In this document: piece after piece, positions 52,672 through 63,248 of the stretch
How positions within the stretch are numbered: position 1 is the first letter of the stretch
How the letters are laid out: the number at the start of each line of letters is the position of its first letter
From: Streptococcus suis
GTDB taxonomy: Bacteria > Bacillota > Bacilli > Lactobacillales > Streptococcaceae
DNA: 64,000 nucleotides
Direction of reading: 5' to 3'
NCBI RefSeq assembly: GCF_019794555.1
Contig: NZ_JAIMEP010000002.1
Location: 62,001-126,000, forward strand
Notes under the pieces: model-generated
Database searches by the model: none
Told to the model about the DNA's origin: nothing
What the model saw: only the letters and a program-made list of their open reading frames with translations
Translations under genes and position numbers: made by a program

Positions 52672-53220
52672 TTAATTGTTGTTGATACGTTCTATCATCA
52701 CCAAAAACGGTGGAGTATTGACTTGGTTCAGCGGTTTATAAAGTATGGCAGTAAAGACGGTCTGGTCCAGCTGGCTGACAAAGTCTAAGACCGCATCCTT
52801 TTCTACTGCTCCGCCCTCGTGGCCATAATAAATCATAATAGCAAGACGACCACCAACAACCAGTCGATCTAGGACTTTTTTGATGGCTTGAAGGGTGGTT
52901 TCAGGCAAGGTAATGACTGACTTATCCGCTGAAGGTAGGTAGCCAAGATTAAAAATAGCTGCCTTACATTGATCCACAAACTGATCTAGGCTTTCGTGTC
53001 CTGTCAAAACCAATTGGGCATTGGTCAAGCCAGCTTTTTCTAGTTTTTCAGCCGTTGTGTTCAAGGCTTGTTCCTGAATATCAAATGCCACGACCTTTCC
53101 TGCTCGCTGAGCTAAAAATAAGGTGTCATGTCCATTTCCCATAGTCCCATCGACAGCAAGGTCTTGGTCTGTTAAAATCTCATCTAAAAAGGCATGTGCC
53201 ATATGTAATGGTCTAAGCAT
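52672..53220 (-). CDS. Class I SAM methyltransferase, MnmM/YtqB-like
   Basis: 182 residues. SAM-binding strand AVDGTMGNGHDTLFLAQRAGKVVAFDIQ (about 22-49) and catalytic-region AIFNLGYLPSADK; C-terminal PPFLVMIER. The closest described type is YtqB/MnmM, which adds the last methyl of mnm5s2U34 in tRNAs. Its start follows the TetR gene by nine bases. Confidence 0.88.
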   Translation of the reverse strand: MLRPLHMAHAFLDEILTDQDLAVDGTMGNGHDTLFLAQRAGKVVAFDIQEQALNTTAEKLEKAGLTNAQLVLTGHESLDQFVDQCKAAIFNLGYLPSADKSVITLPETTLQAIKKVLDRLVVGGRLAIMIYYGHEGGAVEKDAVLDFVSQLDQTVFTAILYKPLNQVNTPPFLVMIERINNN

Positions 53221-53229
53221 ATTTTCTCC

Positions 53230-53748
53230 TTAGGCTAATAATTTCAAAAAGTAAGTTGTCAAGGTCACTTCATCTACCTTTTTACGTTGTTTTAGCCACC
53301 AGCTGACGGTTTCCACAAAAGTAGTGACAACAAAATGCAGCAATAGGTCCTCTGGAAGACTCCGTTTATCCTGCATGTAATCTTCCATCACTTTTGGATA
53401 AATATCGTGTTTGAGCTCTGTCTCTAATTCCTTTAAAAAATAGGTATTGCGTGATAACAAGAGGCTAGCTACTCGGTCTTGATTTGTCCGAAAATGTTTG
53501 AAAATATGCGCCAGCAAAACTGTTACATCACTACCTTCACGACCTGTAAACAAATGATGAAATAGGTCATGACAGAGTTCTTCCAAAAGAGCTTCCTTAC
53601 TGGCATAATGGGCGTAAAAAGTAGAACGGCCAACATCTGCCTTATCAATGACATCCTGCACACGCATGTCATCGTACCCTTTTTCGTTTAATAGGCTCAA
53701 AAACGCCTGAAAAATCGCCTTTCGTGTTTTTACAATTCGTCTATCCAT
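53230..53748 (-). CDS. TetR/AcrR-family regulator
   Basis: 172 residues. HTH VQDVIDKADVGRSTFYAHYASKEALL near residues 30-55, then an all-helical ligand domain. Faces the cation diffusion facilitator gene across a 121-bp region that has the inverted repeat AAACATT...AATGTTT; likely regulates that gene or itself. Confidence 0.9.
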   Translation of the reverse strand: MDRRIVKTRKAIFQAFLSLLNEKGYDDMRVQDVIDKADVGRSTFYAHYASKEALLEELCHDLFHHLFTGREGSDVTVLLAHIFKHFRTNQDRVASLLLSRNTYFLKELETELKHDIYPKVMEDYMQDKRSLPEDLLLHFVVTTFVETVSWWLKQRKKVDEVTLTTYFLKLLA

Positions 53749-53869
53749 CTCTCGTACATTTCAAACATTATGTTCAAAAACAAACAAAATGTTTTACTTG
53801 TTTCTAGTTATTTGGCTCATTTAATAGCATAATGAACCTATAAACAGTATAACATAGAAAGGGTTTATC

Positions 53870-54688
53870 ATGTCGTCTAGTAAAAATACTTTCATTGCTT
53901 TTTTGCTGAATCTTTGTTTTTCTATCATTGAATTTATCTTTGGAGCTCTCTTTCACTCCAGCGCCATTTTAGCAGATGCTGTCCATGATTTTGGGGATGC
54001 TCTAGCCATTGGCAGCTCCGCATTGATGCAGACCTTCGCAAATAAACCAGCTGATAGCGCCTATCCCCTTGGTTACAAGAGATGGAATATTTTGGCAGCA
54101 CTCTTGACCTCAAGCATTCTGATTATCGGTTCTAGCCTAATTCTTGTGGAAAACATTCCCAATCTTTTCCATCCCCAACCTGTCAACCAAGATGGAATGC
54201 TAGTACTTGGAGTGATCGCTATCATCATCAATTTCGCCGCTTCCCGTATTGTAAAAAATGGCCATAGCCATAATGAATCCATTCTTAGTTTGCACTTTCT
54301 AGAGGATATTTTAGGATGGCTGGCGGTCATTCTTGTCTCCATTATTCTCCAATTCACTGATTGGTACTTCCTTGATCCCCTACTTTCAATCATTATTTCT
54401 CTATTTATCCTTAGTCAGGCCCTTCCTAAGGCATGGAATACACTGAAAATCTTTCTTGAACAAACTCCATCTGGAATAAAGAGTGATGAACTGGCTCTTG
54501 AGTTGTTGTCTATACCAAATGTGGAATCCATCGTTCAACTTAAAGTATGGACTATGGATGGGTATGAACATTGTGCTACACTGACTGTCAAACTTACTAA
54601 CCATGCTTTGGCAGGCAAGACCAAAGAAAGAATACGGAATTCTCTTTTCACCTATGGAATTCTCCAAACTACCATAGAAACGGTTTAA
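53870..54688 (+). CDS. Cation diffusion facilitator (CDF) metal efflux protein
   Basis: 272 residues with six membrane segments; metal-site residues in SSAILADAVHDFGDALAIG and LHFLEDILGWLAVI (HxxxD pair). Cytoplasmic C-terminal domain (about 195-272) regulating dimerisation. Divergent from TetR. Confidence 0.9.
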   Translation: MSSSKNTFIAFLLNLCFSIIEFIFGALFHSSAILADAVHDFGDALAIGSSALMQTFANKPADSAYPLGYKRWNILAALLTSSILIIGSSLILVENIPNLFHPQPVNQDGMLVLGVIAIIINFAASRIVKNGHSHNESILSLHFLEDILGWLAVILVSIILQFTDWYFLDPLLSIIISLFILSQALPKAWNTLKIFLEQTPSGIKSDELALELLSIPNVESIVQLKVWTMDGYEHCATLTVKLTNHALAGKTKERIRNSLFTYGILQTTIETV

Positions 54689-54728
54689 CTTTCTCTTCAT
54701 TTTCCAAATTCATTACGAATAAATAGGT

Positions 54729-55373
54729 ATGAAGATCTGTATCCTATTTTTCCTCGGAGCTTCAATTGGCTCCTTTTTGGGACTGGTCATTGACCGGTTC
54801 CCTGAACAATCCATTATCCGACCATCTAGTCATTGTAGTTCTTGTAAAAAGCAACTCAAGGTTTGGGACCTGATTCCCATTCTTTCTCAGCTTTCAACCG
54901 CATCCAGATGTCGTTATTGCAAGGTAAAAATCCCCTATTGGTATGCTGGACTAGAATTCTTAACTGGACTTACTGTCCTACTCTGCCATTTTCAACTCCT
55001 AAGCCTAACTGAAACCATCCTCATCCTTGCAGGGCTGGTTTTGACCATTTACGACATCAAGCATCAGGAATATCCTTTTGCCGTCTGGCTCGTTTTTACT
55101 TTTGTAGCTCTGTTACTCTCCCAGCTTAACTGGCTCTTTTGTTGCTTTTTAGCCTTGGCTTTTCTGACAGAGAAATGGCAGCTCAATATCGGTTCGGGTG
55201 ATTTTCTATATTTGGCTAGTCTGTCCCTAATTTGTGGCTTGACTGAAATCCTATGGATTATTCAAATCAGCTCACTCTTAGGCTTACTCGTCTTTACAAT
55301 ATACAAGCCAAGATCCATTCCTTACATACCATTCCTTTTTCTTGCGAGTATTTTCGTCATTCTGTGCATCTAA
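54729..55373 (+). CDS. A24-family prepilin peptidase
   Basis: 214 residues. Cleaves and N-methylates type IV prepilins or competence pseudopilins. N-terminal cytoplasmic zinc site (HCSSCKKQL, CRYCKVKIPYWY) and catalytic aspartates in LTIYDIKHQEYPF and GSGDFLYL. Competence pseudopilin maturation is the expected role. Confidence 0.92.
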   Translation: MKICILFFLGASIGSFLGLVIDRFPEQSIIRPSSHCSSCKKQLKVWDLIPILSQLSTASRCRYCKVKIPYWYAGLEFLTGLTVLLCHFQLLSLTETILILAGLVLTIYDIKHQEYPFAVWLVFTFVALLLSQLNWLFCCFLALAFLTEKWQLNIGSGDFLYLASLSLICGLTEILWIIQISSLLGLLVFTIYKPRSIPYIPFLFLASIFVILCI

Positions 55374-55398
55374 ATAGAGTTTTTCTTGATTTTTTTGT

Positions 55399-55404
55399 TA
55401 TAAT
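55399..55404 (+). promoter_or_regulatory. -10 element of the pncB-nadE operon
   Basis: TGTTATAAT at 55396-55404 is an extended -10; the leader then has hairpins TTCAGTT/AACTGAA (55421-55442) and GTCTTC/GAAGAC. No known riboswitch matched. Confidence 0.55.
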
Positions 55405-55477
55405 AGTAGGCATATTAGAGTTCAGTTTCAATAGTAACTGAATGGTCTTCACTTAGGAAGACAAAAGGAGAAATCTT

Positions 55478-56938
55478 ATGACACTATTTCAGGATGACAG
55501 TTTAACACTGCACACCGACCTTTATCAAATCAATATGATGCAGGTCTATTTTGACCAAAATATTCACAATAAAAATGCCGTTTTCGAAGTATACTTCCGT
55601 TCTCAACCCTTTAAAAATGGTTATGCGGTCTTTGCAGGCTTGGAGCGCGTGGTGGACTACCTTAATAATCTTCGTTTTAGTCAAACAGATATTGACTACC
55701 TAACAGAATTGGGATATCCTCAAGATTTCCTAGATTATTTGGCTCAATTAGAAATGACCTTAACCGTCCGATCTGCAAAAGAAGGTGATTTGGTTTATGC
55801 GAACGAACCTATTCTCCAAATCGAAGGTCCCTTGGCACAATGCCAATTGATTGAAACAGCTTTGTTAAACATCGTCAACTACCAAACACTCATTGCTACA
55901 AAAGCTCGTCGTATCAAAGCAGTTATTGAAGATGAGCCATTGATGGAATTTGGAACCCGTCGTGCTCAAGAAATGGATGCTGCAATTTGGGGTACACGGG
56001 CAGCCTTTATTGGTGGAGCATCTGCGACTTCCAATGTTCGAGCAGGAAAAATCTTTGGCATACCTGTAGCTGGTACCCATGCTCATGCCTTGGTTCAAAC
56101 CTATGGTGATGATTACAAAGCATTCAAAGCCTATGCGGAAACACATAAAGACTGTGTCTTCTTAGTAGACACCTATGATACGCTACGCGTTGGTGTTCCA
56201 GCAGCCATCCGAGTTGCAAAAGAGATGGGAGACAAGATAAACTTTAGAGGAGTCCGTATCGACTCAGGAGACATGGCTTACATTTCTAAAAAAGTTCGTC
56301 AACAATTAGACGATGCTGGATTTACAGATGCAAAAATTTATGCCTCCAATGATCTTGATGAAAATACCATTTTGAACCTAAAAATGCAAAAAGCAAAAAT
56401 TGATGTCTGGGGTGTGGGCACAAAACTCATCACTGCTTATGATCAACCAGCATTGGGAGCAGTCTATAAGATTGTATCCATTGAAGACGAAAATGGAAAT
56501 ATGCGCGATACCATTAAGTTGTCTTCCAATGCGGAAAAAGTATCTACTCCAGGTAAAAAACAAGTGTGGCGAATTACCTCTAAAGAAAAAGGAAAATCTG
56601 AAGGAGATTACATTACCTTCGCTGATACAGATGTCACTCATCTAGACAGTATCTACATGTTCCATCCAACCTACACCTACATCAATAAAACCATTGAAAA
56701 CTTTGAAGCACGTCCACTTCTCGTTCCTATTTTTGAGAATGGCAAACAGGTTTACGAGTTGCCAAGTTTGGCAGAAATTCAAGACTACGCCAACCAGGAA
56801 ATTGATAAACTCTGGGATGAGTACAAGCGCGTACTTAATCCACAACTCTATCCAGTAGACTTGGCTCAAGACGTTTGGGATAATAAGATGAACCTCATCA
56901 ACCGTATCCGTAAACAAAGCCAGGCAAAAGCGATTTAA
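55478..56938 (+). CDS. pncB: Nicotinate phosphoribosyltransferase
   Basis: Converts nicotinate and PRPP to nicotinate mononucleotide in NAD salvage. 486 residues: TDLYQINMMQVYF, EFGTRRAQEMDAAIWGTRAAFIGGASATSN, GTHAHALVQ and the PRPP-binding FRGVRIDSGDMAYIS. First gene of an operon with nadE; the two complete the end of NAD synthesis. Confidence 0.96.
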   Translation: MTLFQDDSLTLHTDLYQINMMQVYFDQNIHNKNAVFEVYFRSQPFKNGYAVFAGLERVVDYLNNLRFSQTDIDYLTELGYPQDFLDYLAQLEMTLTVRSAKEGDLVYANEPILQIEGPLAQCQLIETALLNIVNYQTLIATKARRIKAVIEDEPLMEFGTRRAQEMDAAIWGTRAAFIGGASATSNVRAGKIFGIPVAGTHAHALVQTYGDDYKAFKAYAETHKDCVFLVDTYDTLRVGVPAAIRVAKEMGDKINFRGVRIDSGDMAYISKKVRQQLDDAGFTDAKIYASNDLDENTILNLKMQKAKIDVWGVGTKLITAYDQPALGAVYKIVSIEDENGNMRDTIKLSSNAEKVSTPGKKQVWRITSKEKGKSEGDYITFADTDVTHLDSIYMFHPTYTYINKTIENFEARPLLVPIFENGKQVYELPSLAEIQDYANQEIDKLWDEYKRVLNPQLYPVDLAQDVWDNKMNLINRIRKQSQAKAI

Positions 56939-56950
56939 GGGGACTGACTC

Positions 56951-57775
56951 ATGACTTTACAAGAAACAATCATCAATGAATTAGGCGTTAAACCTACTAT
57001 TGACCCTAAAGAAGAAATTCGTCGCTCCATCAACTTTCTCAAAGACTACCTCAAAAAGCATCCGTTTTTAAAAACCTATGTTTTAGGAATCTCGGGTGGC
57101 CAAGATTCAACCTTGGCCGGTCGCTTAGCTCAGCTGACTATGGAAGAAATGCGCACAGAAACAGGTGACGATAGCTACCAATTCATCGCTATCCGCCTAC
57201 CTTATGGTGTGCAAGCTGATGAGACGGACGCCCAAGCAGCACTATCTTTTATCAAACCAGATGTCAGCCTAACCATCAACATCAAGGAATCAACAGATGC
57301 CATGGTAGCTGCAGTCAATGCAAATGGACTAGAAATGTCTGATTTTAATAAGGGAAATGCTAAAGCCCGCATGCGCATGATTGCCCAATATGCCATCGCG
57401 GGTGAACGCAAGGGAGCTGTCATTGGTACCGACCATGCAGCTGAAAACATTACTGGCTTCTTCACCAAGCACGGTGATGGTGGTGCTGATATCCTTCCCC
57501 TCTTCCGCCTAAATAAACGCCAAGGCAAGCAACTGCTCGCTGAATTGGGGGCTGATGAAAAACTCTACCTCAAAGTTCCTACTGCTGACCTGGAGGAAAA
57601 TAACCCAGGCCTTGCTGACGAGGTCGCACTTGGTGTCACATACAATCAAATTGATGATTACCTTGAAGGAAAAACCATTGATCCTCAAGCGCAAACCATT
57701 ATCGAAGGCTGGTGGAATAAGACAGCTCATAAGCGCCACTTGCCAATTACTATTTTTGATGACTTTTGGAAATAA
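56951..57775 (+). CDS. nadE: NH3-dependent NAD+ synthetase
   Basis: Amidates nicotinate adenine dinucleotide using ammonia and ATP. 274 residues; the ATP-PP motif [16 protein letters not shown] is at residues 46-61, plus [24 protein letters not shown] and [17 protein letters not shown]. It lacks a glutaminase domain. 12 bases after pncB. Confidence 0.96.
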   Translation: MTLQETIINELGVKPTIDPKEEIRRSINFLKDYLKKHPFLKTYVLGISGGQDSTLAGRLAQLTMEEMRTETGDDSYQFIAIRLPYGVQADETDAQAALSFIKPDVSLTINIKESTDAMVAAVNANGLEMSDFNKGNAKARMRMIAQYAIAGERKGAVIGTDHAAENITGFFTKHGDGGADILPLFRLNKRQGKQLLAELGADEKLYLKVPTADLEENNPGLADEVALGVTYNQIDDYLEGKTIDPQAQTIIEGWWNKTAHKRHLPITIFDDFWK

Positions 57776-57783
57776 ACAAATTG

Positions 57784-57810
57784 CCCCTGACGATATTCAA
57801 CCGTCAGGGG
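57784..57810 (+). terminator. Terminator of pncB-nadE
   Basis: CCCCTGACG (57784-57792) with CGTCAGGGG (57802-57810), then TCATTT. Confidence 0.7.
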
Positions 57811-57905
57811 TCATTTATTGCCTTCCATTTGAATAGGCATTTCACATTTTTTATCAGCTACCAGTAAAATACTCTTCAATCAGCCAATTCAAATACCAAT
57901 CTTGT

Positions 57906-58430
57906 TTACAACTCTGTTGATGTTTTCCACCACTTCATGAGTAGAATGTATAATCCATAAGCCAATATACCTCCCAAGGTATTGGTCCAGAGGTCGTCCA
58001 CTTCAAAAACACGCTGAGCATCGATCAGCAAGTCAAGTAACAACTGTGTACATTCAATAAACAGACTCATACAAAATGTATAAACAATGACTGCTTTAAG
58101 GCTCCGCCATTCCTCCTGAAGAAAAAGAAGCAGAAAAACGAGAGGAAAGAGAAGAAAAATATTGGTCGCGTTTTGTAGGATAATCCAACCAAAGTCTCCT
58201 AGACTATCTACCTTGTCTCCATTGACAATACTATTAAACGGAGTTGGTAAAAGATACAGTCGACCGATTTGAACAATACCAGGTGTGGTAAAGTCTTTGT
58301 ATTTTGGATACCAAGTCTGAGGAAGAAAACAGAGTAAAACAATAGCCAGAGCGTAAACCCTAGCTAAAGTTGTACAAATCCATCTTCCAAGCTTGGTCAA
58401 GTTGCCGTTTGCTTGGAATAATTTTCTCAT
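57906..58430 (-). CDS. VanZ-family membrane protein
   Basis: 174 residues, about five membrane segments, ending in the VanZ-like [37 protein letters not shown]. Its ATG overlaps the end of rlmN by four bases. Confidence 0.9.
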   Translation of the reverse strand: MRKLFQANGNLTKLGRWICTTLARVYALAIVLLCFLPQTWYPKYKDFTTPGIVQIGRLYLLPTPFNSIVNGDKVDSLGDFGWIILQNATNIFLLFPLVFLLLFLQEEWRSLKAVIVYTFCMSLFIECTQLLLDLLIDAQRVFEVDDLWTNTLGGILAYGLYILLMKWWKTSTEL

Positions 58431-59539
58431 GCACGAATACCTGCCTTAGCTTTTGCGGCTGCAATACGAGCACGCGCTTTTTCACGGTCTTTTTTGAGTG
58501 TATTGGAACGCAACTGACCACAGGCTGCATCAATATCCGTACCATGTTCCTGACGAACGACACAGTTGACCCCATTTTTCTTCAAAACATCAAAGAATGC
58601 CAAGGTCCGTTCCTTGGTTGAACGACTATATTGGTCATGTTCACTAACTGGGTTATACGGAATCAAGTTGATATAAGACAATTTGCGAATATTTTTCGTC
58701 AAATCAGCCAATTCCTGTGCCTGTTCCACTCCATCGTTGACCTCATTGAGCATAATATACTCAAAAGTCACGCGGCGATTGGTTGTCTGAATATAATCTT
58801 CAATAGCCTCAAACAAAACTTCTATAGGGAATTTACGGTTAATCCGCATAATGCTCGAACGAAGATCATTGTTTGGTGCATGGAGAGATACCGCTAAGTT
58901 TACTTGAACTCCCTCACGTGCGAAATCACGAATTTTTGGTGCTAAGCCAGAAGTAGATACCGTAATGTGGCGGGCACCAATTGCCAAGCCCTTGTCATCA
59001 TTCACAACACGTAAGAAGGTCATAACATTATCGTAGTTGTCAAGTGGCTCACCAATTCCCATCACGACAATATGGCTAACACGTTCATTTTGATTGCGCT
59101 CATCTAAGTATTTTTGTACCAACATAATCTGTGCTACAATCTCACCACTCGTCAAATCTCTTTGCTTAGGAATCAAACCAGATGCACAGAAGGTACAGCC
59201 GATATTACAACCAACTTGAGTCGTTACACAGACTGAAAGTCCATAATGTTGATTCATCAACACAGTCTCAATCAACATTCCATCAGGTAATTCAAATAAG
59301 TATTTGATAGTCCCATCTTTGGACTCTTGTACAATTCGTTGTTTGAGTGGATTGACGACAAACTCTTCTTCAAGCTTTTCAATTAATGATTTTGGTAAGT
59401 TGGTCATCTCTGCAAAGGATTGTACACGAGAACGGTAGAGCCATTCCCAAATTTGAGTGGCCCTGAATTTCTTTTCTCCATTTTCGATAATCCAATCAAC
59501 AAGATTGGCTTGTGTAAAGGCATAAATTGATGGTTTCAT
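58427..59539 (-). CDS. rlmN: 23S rRNA/tRNA adenine-C2 methyltransferase RlmN
   Basis: 370 residues, radical SAM; the FeS-cluster cysteines are in [12 protein letters not shown] near residues 110-121 and the catalytic C-terminal Cys in [20 protein letters not shown]. Methylates A2503 of 23S rRNA and A37 of tRNAs. In a cluster with yutD (upstream) and vanZ. Confidence 0.96.
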   Translation of the reverse strand: MKPSIYAFTQANLVDWIIENGEKKFRATQIWEWLYRSRVQSFAEMTNLPKSLIEKLEEEFVVNPLKQRIVQESKDGTIKYLFELPDGMLIETVLMNQHYGLSVCVTTQVGCNIGCTFCASGLIPKQRDLTSGEIVAQIMLVQKYLDERNQNERVSHIVVMGIGEPLDNYDNVMTFLRVVNDDKGLAIGARHITVSTSGLAPKIRDFAREGVQVNLAVSLHAPNNDLRSSIMRINRKFPIEVLFEAIEDYIQTTNRRVTFEYIMLNEVNDGVEQAQELADLTKNIRKLSYINLIPYNPVSEHDQYSRSTKERTLAFFDVLKKNGVNCVVRQEHGTDIDAACGQLRSNTLKKDREKARARIAAAKAKAGIRA

Positions 59540-59547
59540 ATTTCTCC

Positions 59548-60201
59548 CTATTTCTGGCGGATGACAAATCCACGTTTGGCTTCATTCATTTCACGATGGT
59601 GCTGTTTTTTATCATGTTTTTGCGCCCGCTCTTGTTTCTGTTGCTTACCTGTGGACGGTTTATTGTTTTTTACGGTAAAATGACGGCCCTGCTCTTTTGA
59701 AGTATCTGAAGTTGACTTAGATCGTTTTGGTTCATTACGGCTGGCTTTCTTGTCCTTCGTTACCAATTCTTCTGTACGTTGTTTTTGTCGGTTTCGATTT
59801 CGACTACGGTGACGTTTGCGACTTGTTTTTTCTTCAGGTTCTTCTTCTAACTCTTGTGGATTTGGATTTTCAAGAACAAAGTAGGCACATCCAAAATTAC
59901 AATATTCTGTTAAATAATCATCTAACCGCCCAATTTTTAAATCAGACTTGACCGGTTTCTCGTCACGATAAAAGCCTTTTAACCGAAGTTGTTCATTTCC
60001 CCAATCTCCAACAATATAATCAAATTTCAACATGATGGGCGAAAAGCGTTGCCCAAAAGCAGTCTGATCAAAAGCATCTTTGAAATCATCAACAACAGTG
60101 AGTTCAATATTCTCTGAAACAACCTTATTCCCAACACGTGCAAAACTCGGACCTGGAAATTTATTGTAATTATACATTTCTGGTGAAATTTCTTTCTTCA
60201 T
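59548..60201 (-). CDS. YutD-family protein with a basic extension
   Basis: 217 residues. N-terminal YutD domain (about 20-110; [49 protein letters not shown]), then a long Lys/Arg-rich disordered tail (about 120-217) absent from short YutD forms. Co-directional with rlmN. Confidence 0.85.
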   Translation of the reverse strand: MKKEISPEMYNYNKFPGPSFARVGNKVVSENIELTVVDDFKDAFDQTAFGQRFSPIMLKFDYIVGDWGNEQLRLKGFYRDEKPVKSDLKIGRLDDYLTEYCNFGCAYFVLENPNPQELEEEPEEKTSRKRHRSRNRNRQKQRTEELVTKDKKASRNEPKRSKSTSDTSKEQGRHFTVKNNKPSTGKQQKQERAQKHDKKQHHREMNEAKRGFVIRQK

Positions 60202-60328
60202 TGTTCCTCCTATCTAATGAAATATTCGTATATCTAACCTTATTATTATAACATGAAACAAGTTAAAATAGCACTCTTCAACCATTTCAGAGAAATTTCA
60301 GACGATTTTAATTTTAGCATATTTGGAT

Positions 60329-60459
60329 GAATTAGCTTTCCTGGGTGCCGTTAGCCAGAACATCCTATAGGATGTTCTAGAGTGGAAATAAGACATGCAC
60401 AGCAATTCACATTCGTAGAGTACGGCAAGCCGAAGGTGACGATGTATCAAAGCTAATTC
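60329..60459. repeat. 131-bp MITE-like intergenic element
   Basis: GAATTAGCTTT (60329-60339) and its inverse AAAGCTAATTC (60449-60459) bound a non-coding segment that holds a perfect 22-bp palindrome (60357-60378). Parts resemble the hairpin-rich repeat at 19.9-20.3 kb in inverted orientation. Confidence 0.6.
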
Positions 60460-60472
60460 AAACGACTGGTGC

Positions 60473-60496
60473 AAAAAAGAGCGACCTACTCGCTCT
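60473..60496 (-). terminator. Terminator of the rsmD-coaD-sepM operon
   Basis: AGAGCGA/TCGCTCT stem overlapping the sepM stop, then TTTTTTG on the minus strand. Confidence 0.8.
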
Positions 60497-61535
60497 TAGT
60501 ACTCTTCAAATAATCAATGGCTTCTTTAACAGTCATCACTGGTACGATTTCAATATCAGCATTGGCCTTTTCTGCTGCTTCTTTTGCCTCTTCGTAGTTT
60601 GTTTTAGCTGTTGGATCCTTTTTCAAAATTTCTGGGTCCACTGGATTATTTGGAACAAAGAAAACACTTGCTCCAGCATTAATCGCAGATAATACTTTTT
60701 TATCTGCTCCTCCAATGTCTCCAACGGAACCATCTTGTTCAATTGTTCCAGTTCCAGCAATAACACGACCATCACGCAAGTCTGGCTCAGCCAGCTGTGT
60801 ATAAATAGCTAATGTAAACATCAGACCAGCACTTGGACCACCAATTCCTCCTGTTTGGAAGTCAATTGGGAAAGAACTTTTTACCTCCGTATGGTCCACC
60901 AGAGTAATACCAATACCGTTTTTACCATTTGATAGTTTGATAATTTTTCCGTCAGCAGACTTCTCTTCTCCACCACTAACATAGCCCACTGTCACATCGC
61001 TGTCCAGTTCTAAACCTGAAACATATTTAATGAGTTCCTGAGAAGATTCAAAGGTTTTTCCATTAATACTAACGACCGTATCAGCGATATTCAAAACATT
61101 TTTAAATGTAGAATCTTCTGCTAAGTCCAACACGTAAACACCGAAGAAATCCATCTCCACATCCTTATTTGCCAGGGTTAAACCTTGATATTTAGCCATG
61201 TTTTGAGAGGTTTCCATGTAAAATTGAGCAATCCGATAGTATTCTTCACTGTCTGCACCACCCGCCATTTCTTCTGCAGAAACAATATCTGCGTAAGGGT
61301 TAAACTGAGCAATCAGCAACTGTAAGGCTGTTGCCTGCAAGACCGATACATAGGTAAAATTATAAGAACCTGGCTCCTTATCTTCTTCGTTGTTGACTGT
61401 CAATACTTCCCGAATATCCGAAGCCCCTCCGGGACTCTCAATATAATATGGTAGACGTACAAATACGGAAAACCATATCAATAACGTCCCCATAATAATT
61501 GAAACAATCAATAGCCTTTTCTTATTTTTCGTCAT
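60486..61535 (-). CDS. sepM: SepM-family pheromone-processing serine protease
   Basis: 349 residues: membrane anchor (about 8-27), PDZ domain (about 125-200; [26 protein letters not shown]) and Lon-type S16 protease with Ser in [16 protein letters not shown] and Lys in [13 protein letters not shown]. In S. mutans SepM trims the competence-stimulating peptide; the target here is not known. Start overlaps coaD by 14 bases. Confidence 0.93.
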   Translation of the reverse strand: MTKNKKRLLIVSIIMGTLLIWFSVFVRLPYYIESPGGASDIREVLTVNNEEDKEPGSYNFTYVSVLQATALQLLIAQFNPYADIVSAEEMAGGADSEEYYRIAQFYMETSQNMAKYQGLTLANKDVEMDFFGVYVLDLAEDSTFKNVLNIADTVVSINGKTFESSQELIKYVSGLELDSDVTVGYVSGGEEKSADGKIIKLSNGKNGIGITLVDHTEVKSSFPIDFQTGGIGGPSAGLMFTLAIYTQLAEPDLRDGRVIAGTGTIEQDGSVGDIGGADKKVLSAINAGASVFFVPNNPVDPEILKKDPTAKTNYEEAKEAAEKANADIEIVPVMTVKEAIDYLKSTKSE

Positions 61536-62010
61536 ACTTTTTTATCTCCTCATTTACAACTGCAGGTACATATGGACTAATATCTTGATTGAAATAGAGC
61601 AACTCCCGAACCTGGCTGGATGATACGAACTTGAGCTCTGGCTTTGCAATCAAATAGATCGTTTCCAAATCTGGTGCTAGCTGACGGTTGTAAAAATCAA
61701 AACTAGATTCATATTCAAAGTCCGTTGCATTACGCAAGCCCCTAACCAAATGAGTCACACCATAATGTTTGGCAACATCGACCACTAATTCATTTTCAAC
61801 TAGAATGACCTCGATGTTCTCTAAGCCGGCAAAAAGTCTTTCCAAGATAACCAATCGTTCCTCACCCGTCATCAAGCCAGACTTTTTCGGATTGGTAAAC
61901 ACTCCGACATATAATTTTTCAAACAAGCCACTTGCTCGCTCAATGAGGTCCATATGTCCATTTGTAATTGGATCAAAAGACCCTGTAAACATTCCGATTC
62001 TATCTGACAT
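61522..62010 (-). CDS. coaD: Phosphopantetheine adenylyltransferase
   Basis: Penultimate step of coenzyme A synthesis. 162 residues: [17 protein letters not shown] (nucleotidyltransferase T/HxGH), [14 protein letters not shown], and [13 protein letters not shown]. Overlaps rsmD by 11 bases. Confidence 0.96.
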   Translation of the reverse strand: MSDRIGMFTGSFDPITNGHMDLIERASGLFEKLYVGVFTNPKKSGLMTGEERLVILERLFAGLENIEVILVENELVVDVAKHYGVTHLVRGLRNATDFEYESSFDFYNRQLAPDLETIYLIAKPELKFVSSSQVRELLYFNQDISPYVPAVVNEEIKKYDEK

Positions 62011-62539
62011 ATACAGTTACCTTACTAATTCCATATACTTTTTCTTTCCAAATTCCGAGCTCTGCAATCTCTTCAGGAAGCTGGACGTTTTTATCCGTCT
62101 CACAGAGAACCATCACATCCTCTGCCAATAAGTGACGACGACAAAGCTCAGAGATGACTGCCTCAATTTCCTGCTCTGCATATGGCGGATCCAGAAAAAC
62201 AAGGTCAAAAGTTCCACTCAATGTCGCCAAGGCTTGCCTAGCATCCATTTGCAAGAGTTGAAATTTATCTGAATCCTTAGTCATCTGAATGTTTTCTTTG
62301 ATAACAGCTTGTGCTCTCCGGTCACGTTCTACTAAGACTGCCTGATTCATCCCTCTTGATACCGCTTCAATAGACAAGCCACCGCTACCAGCGTACAAAT
62401 CAAGGACACGACCACCTTCAAAATATGGACCTATCATATTAAACATGGCACCGCGAACTTTATCTGAAGTTGGCCGTGTTACCTTCCCATCTAATGTTTT
62501 GAGCGGTCTTCCACCATAGATACCTGATACAATTCTCAT
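62000..62539 (-). CDS. rsmD: 16S rRNA (guanine966-N2)-methyltransferase RsmD
   Basis: 179 residues from ATG 62539 ([14 protein letters not shown]). SAM-binding [19 protein letters not shown] and catalytic [11 protein letters not shown]. First gene of the rsmD-coaD-sepM operon. Confidence 0.94.
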   Translation of the reverse strand: MRIVSGIYGGRPLKTLDGKVTRPTSDKVRGAMFNMIGPYFEGGRVLDLYAGSGGLSIEAVSRGMNQAVLVERDRRAQAVIKENIQMTKDSDKFQLLQMDARQALATLSGTFDLVFLDPPYAEQEIEAVISELCRRHLLAEDVMVLCETDKNVQLPEEIAELGIWKEKVYGISKVTVYVR

Positions 62540-62663
62540 AAACACCATTATAGCACAAATTGGCTCATCTTTTCCTTAAAACATCGAGTCTATTTCATGA
62601 ACATTGTCCCAGTTCTAAGAAGAATGGCAGTTATCAAAAAGTGACAGAGCAAGTCCTGCCCTA

Positions 62664-63152
62664 TCACTTGTGATTACTTCCGTTTGAGACCTTCTTTTCA
62701 TAGTAAACCAAGGTCATCCTTGGATTGATTGCTTCCAATCTACCTGTTTTTTGATAGCCTAGCTTTTCATAGAGATGACAATTCCCCGCTTCCTGCAAAA
62801 TCGTATCCAAAAACCAAGTGCCCACATGGCTGTGAATAGCCTCAATCTCAACCAAGGCCCACTGTGCAATTCCCTGACCTTGATAATCTGGAAGGACTGC
62901 CAAGGCAGATATTCTTGCACTATTGGTCTCTGGATAAAGATTGATTCGAACCGCACCAACTGGCTTTTCATCGTGTATAAAGACATAACCGTGCGTTCCT
63001 GACCGCTTATACTTGAGCAAGATCCTTTCTTTACTTTCCTGATATGGATTTTGCTGGTCTTGATAGGTTTCATACAAGGGTTTAAAAGCTGCTTGCTGGA
63101 TGGCAAATACTGCATCCAAATCACCAGCTTCAAAGTTTTTCAATTCTAACAT
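62664..63152 (-). CDS. GNAT-family N-acetyltransferase
   Basis: 162 residues; acetyl-CoA-binding motif ALAVLPDYQGQGIAQWAL near residue 87. Substrate unknown. Confidence 0.9.
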   Translation of the reverse strand: MLELKNFEAGDLDAVFAIQQAAFKPLYETYQDQQNPYQESKERILLKYKRSGTHGYVFIHDEKPVGAVRINLYPETNSARISALAVLPDYQGQGIAQWALVEIEAIHSHVGTWFLDTILQEAGNCHLYEKLGYQKTGRLEAINPRMTLVYYEKKVSNGSNHK

Positions 63153-63248
63153 TAATGACCTACCATTCCATTATTACTGATTTTTTATCTAAAGGAACAG
63201 GAGAACGATCTGCCTACTGCTTTATTGTCTCTATTGTTCAAAAGTGTT

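Noticed and set aside
53760-53800. TetR operator AAACATT...AATGTTT
   Set aside because: Suggestive inverted repeat in the divergent region, but AT-rich and long-spaced; not strong enough to list as a feature.
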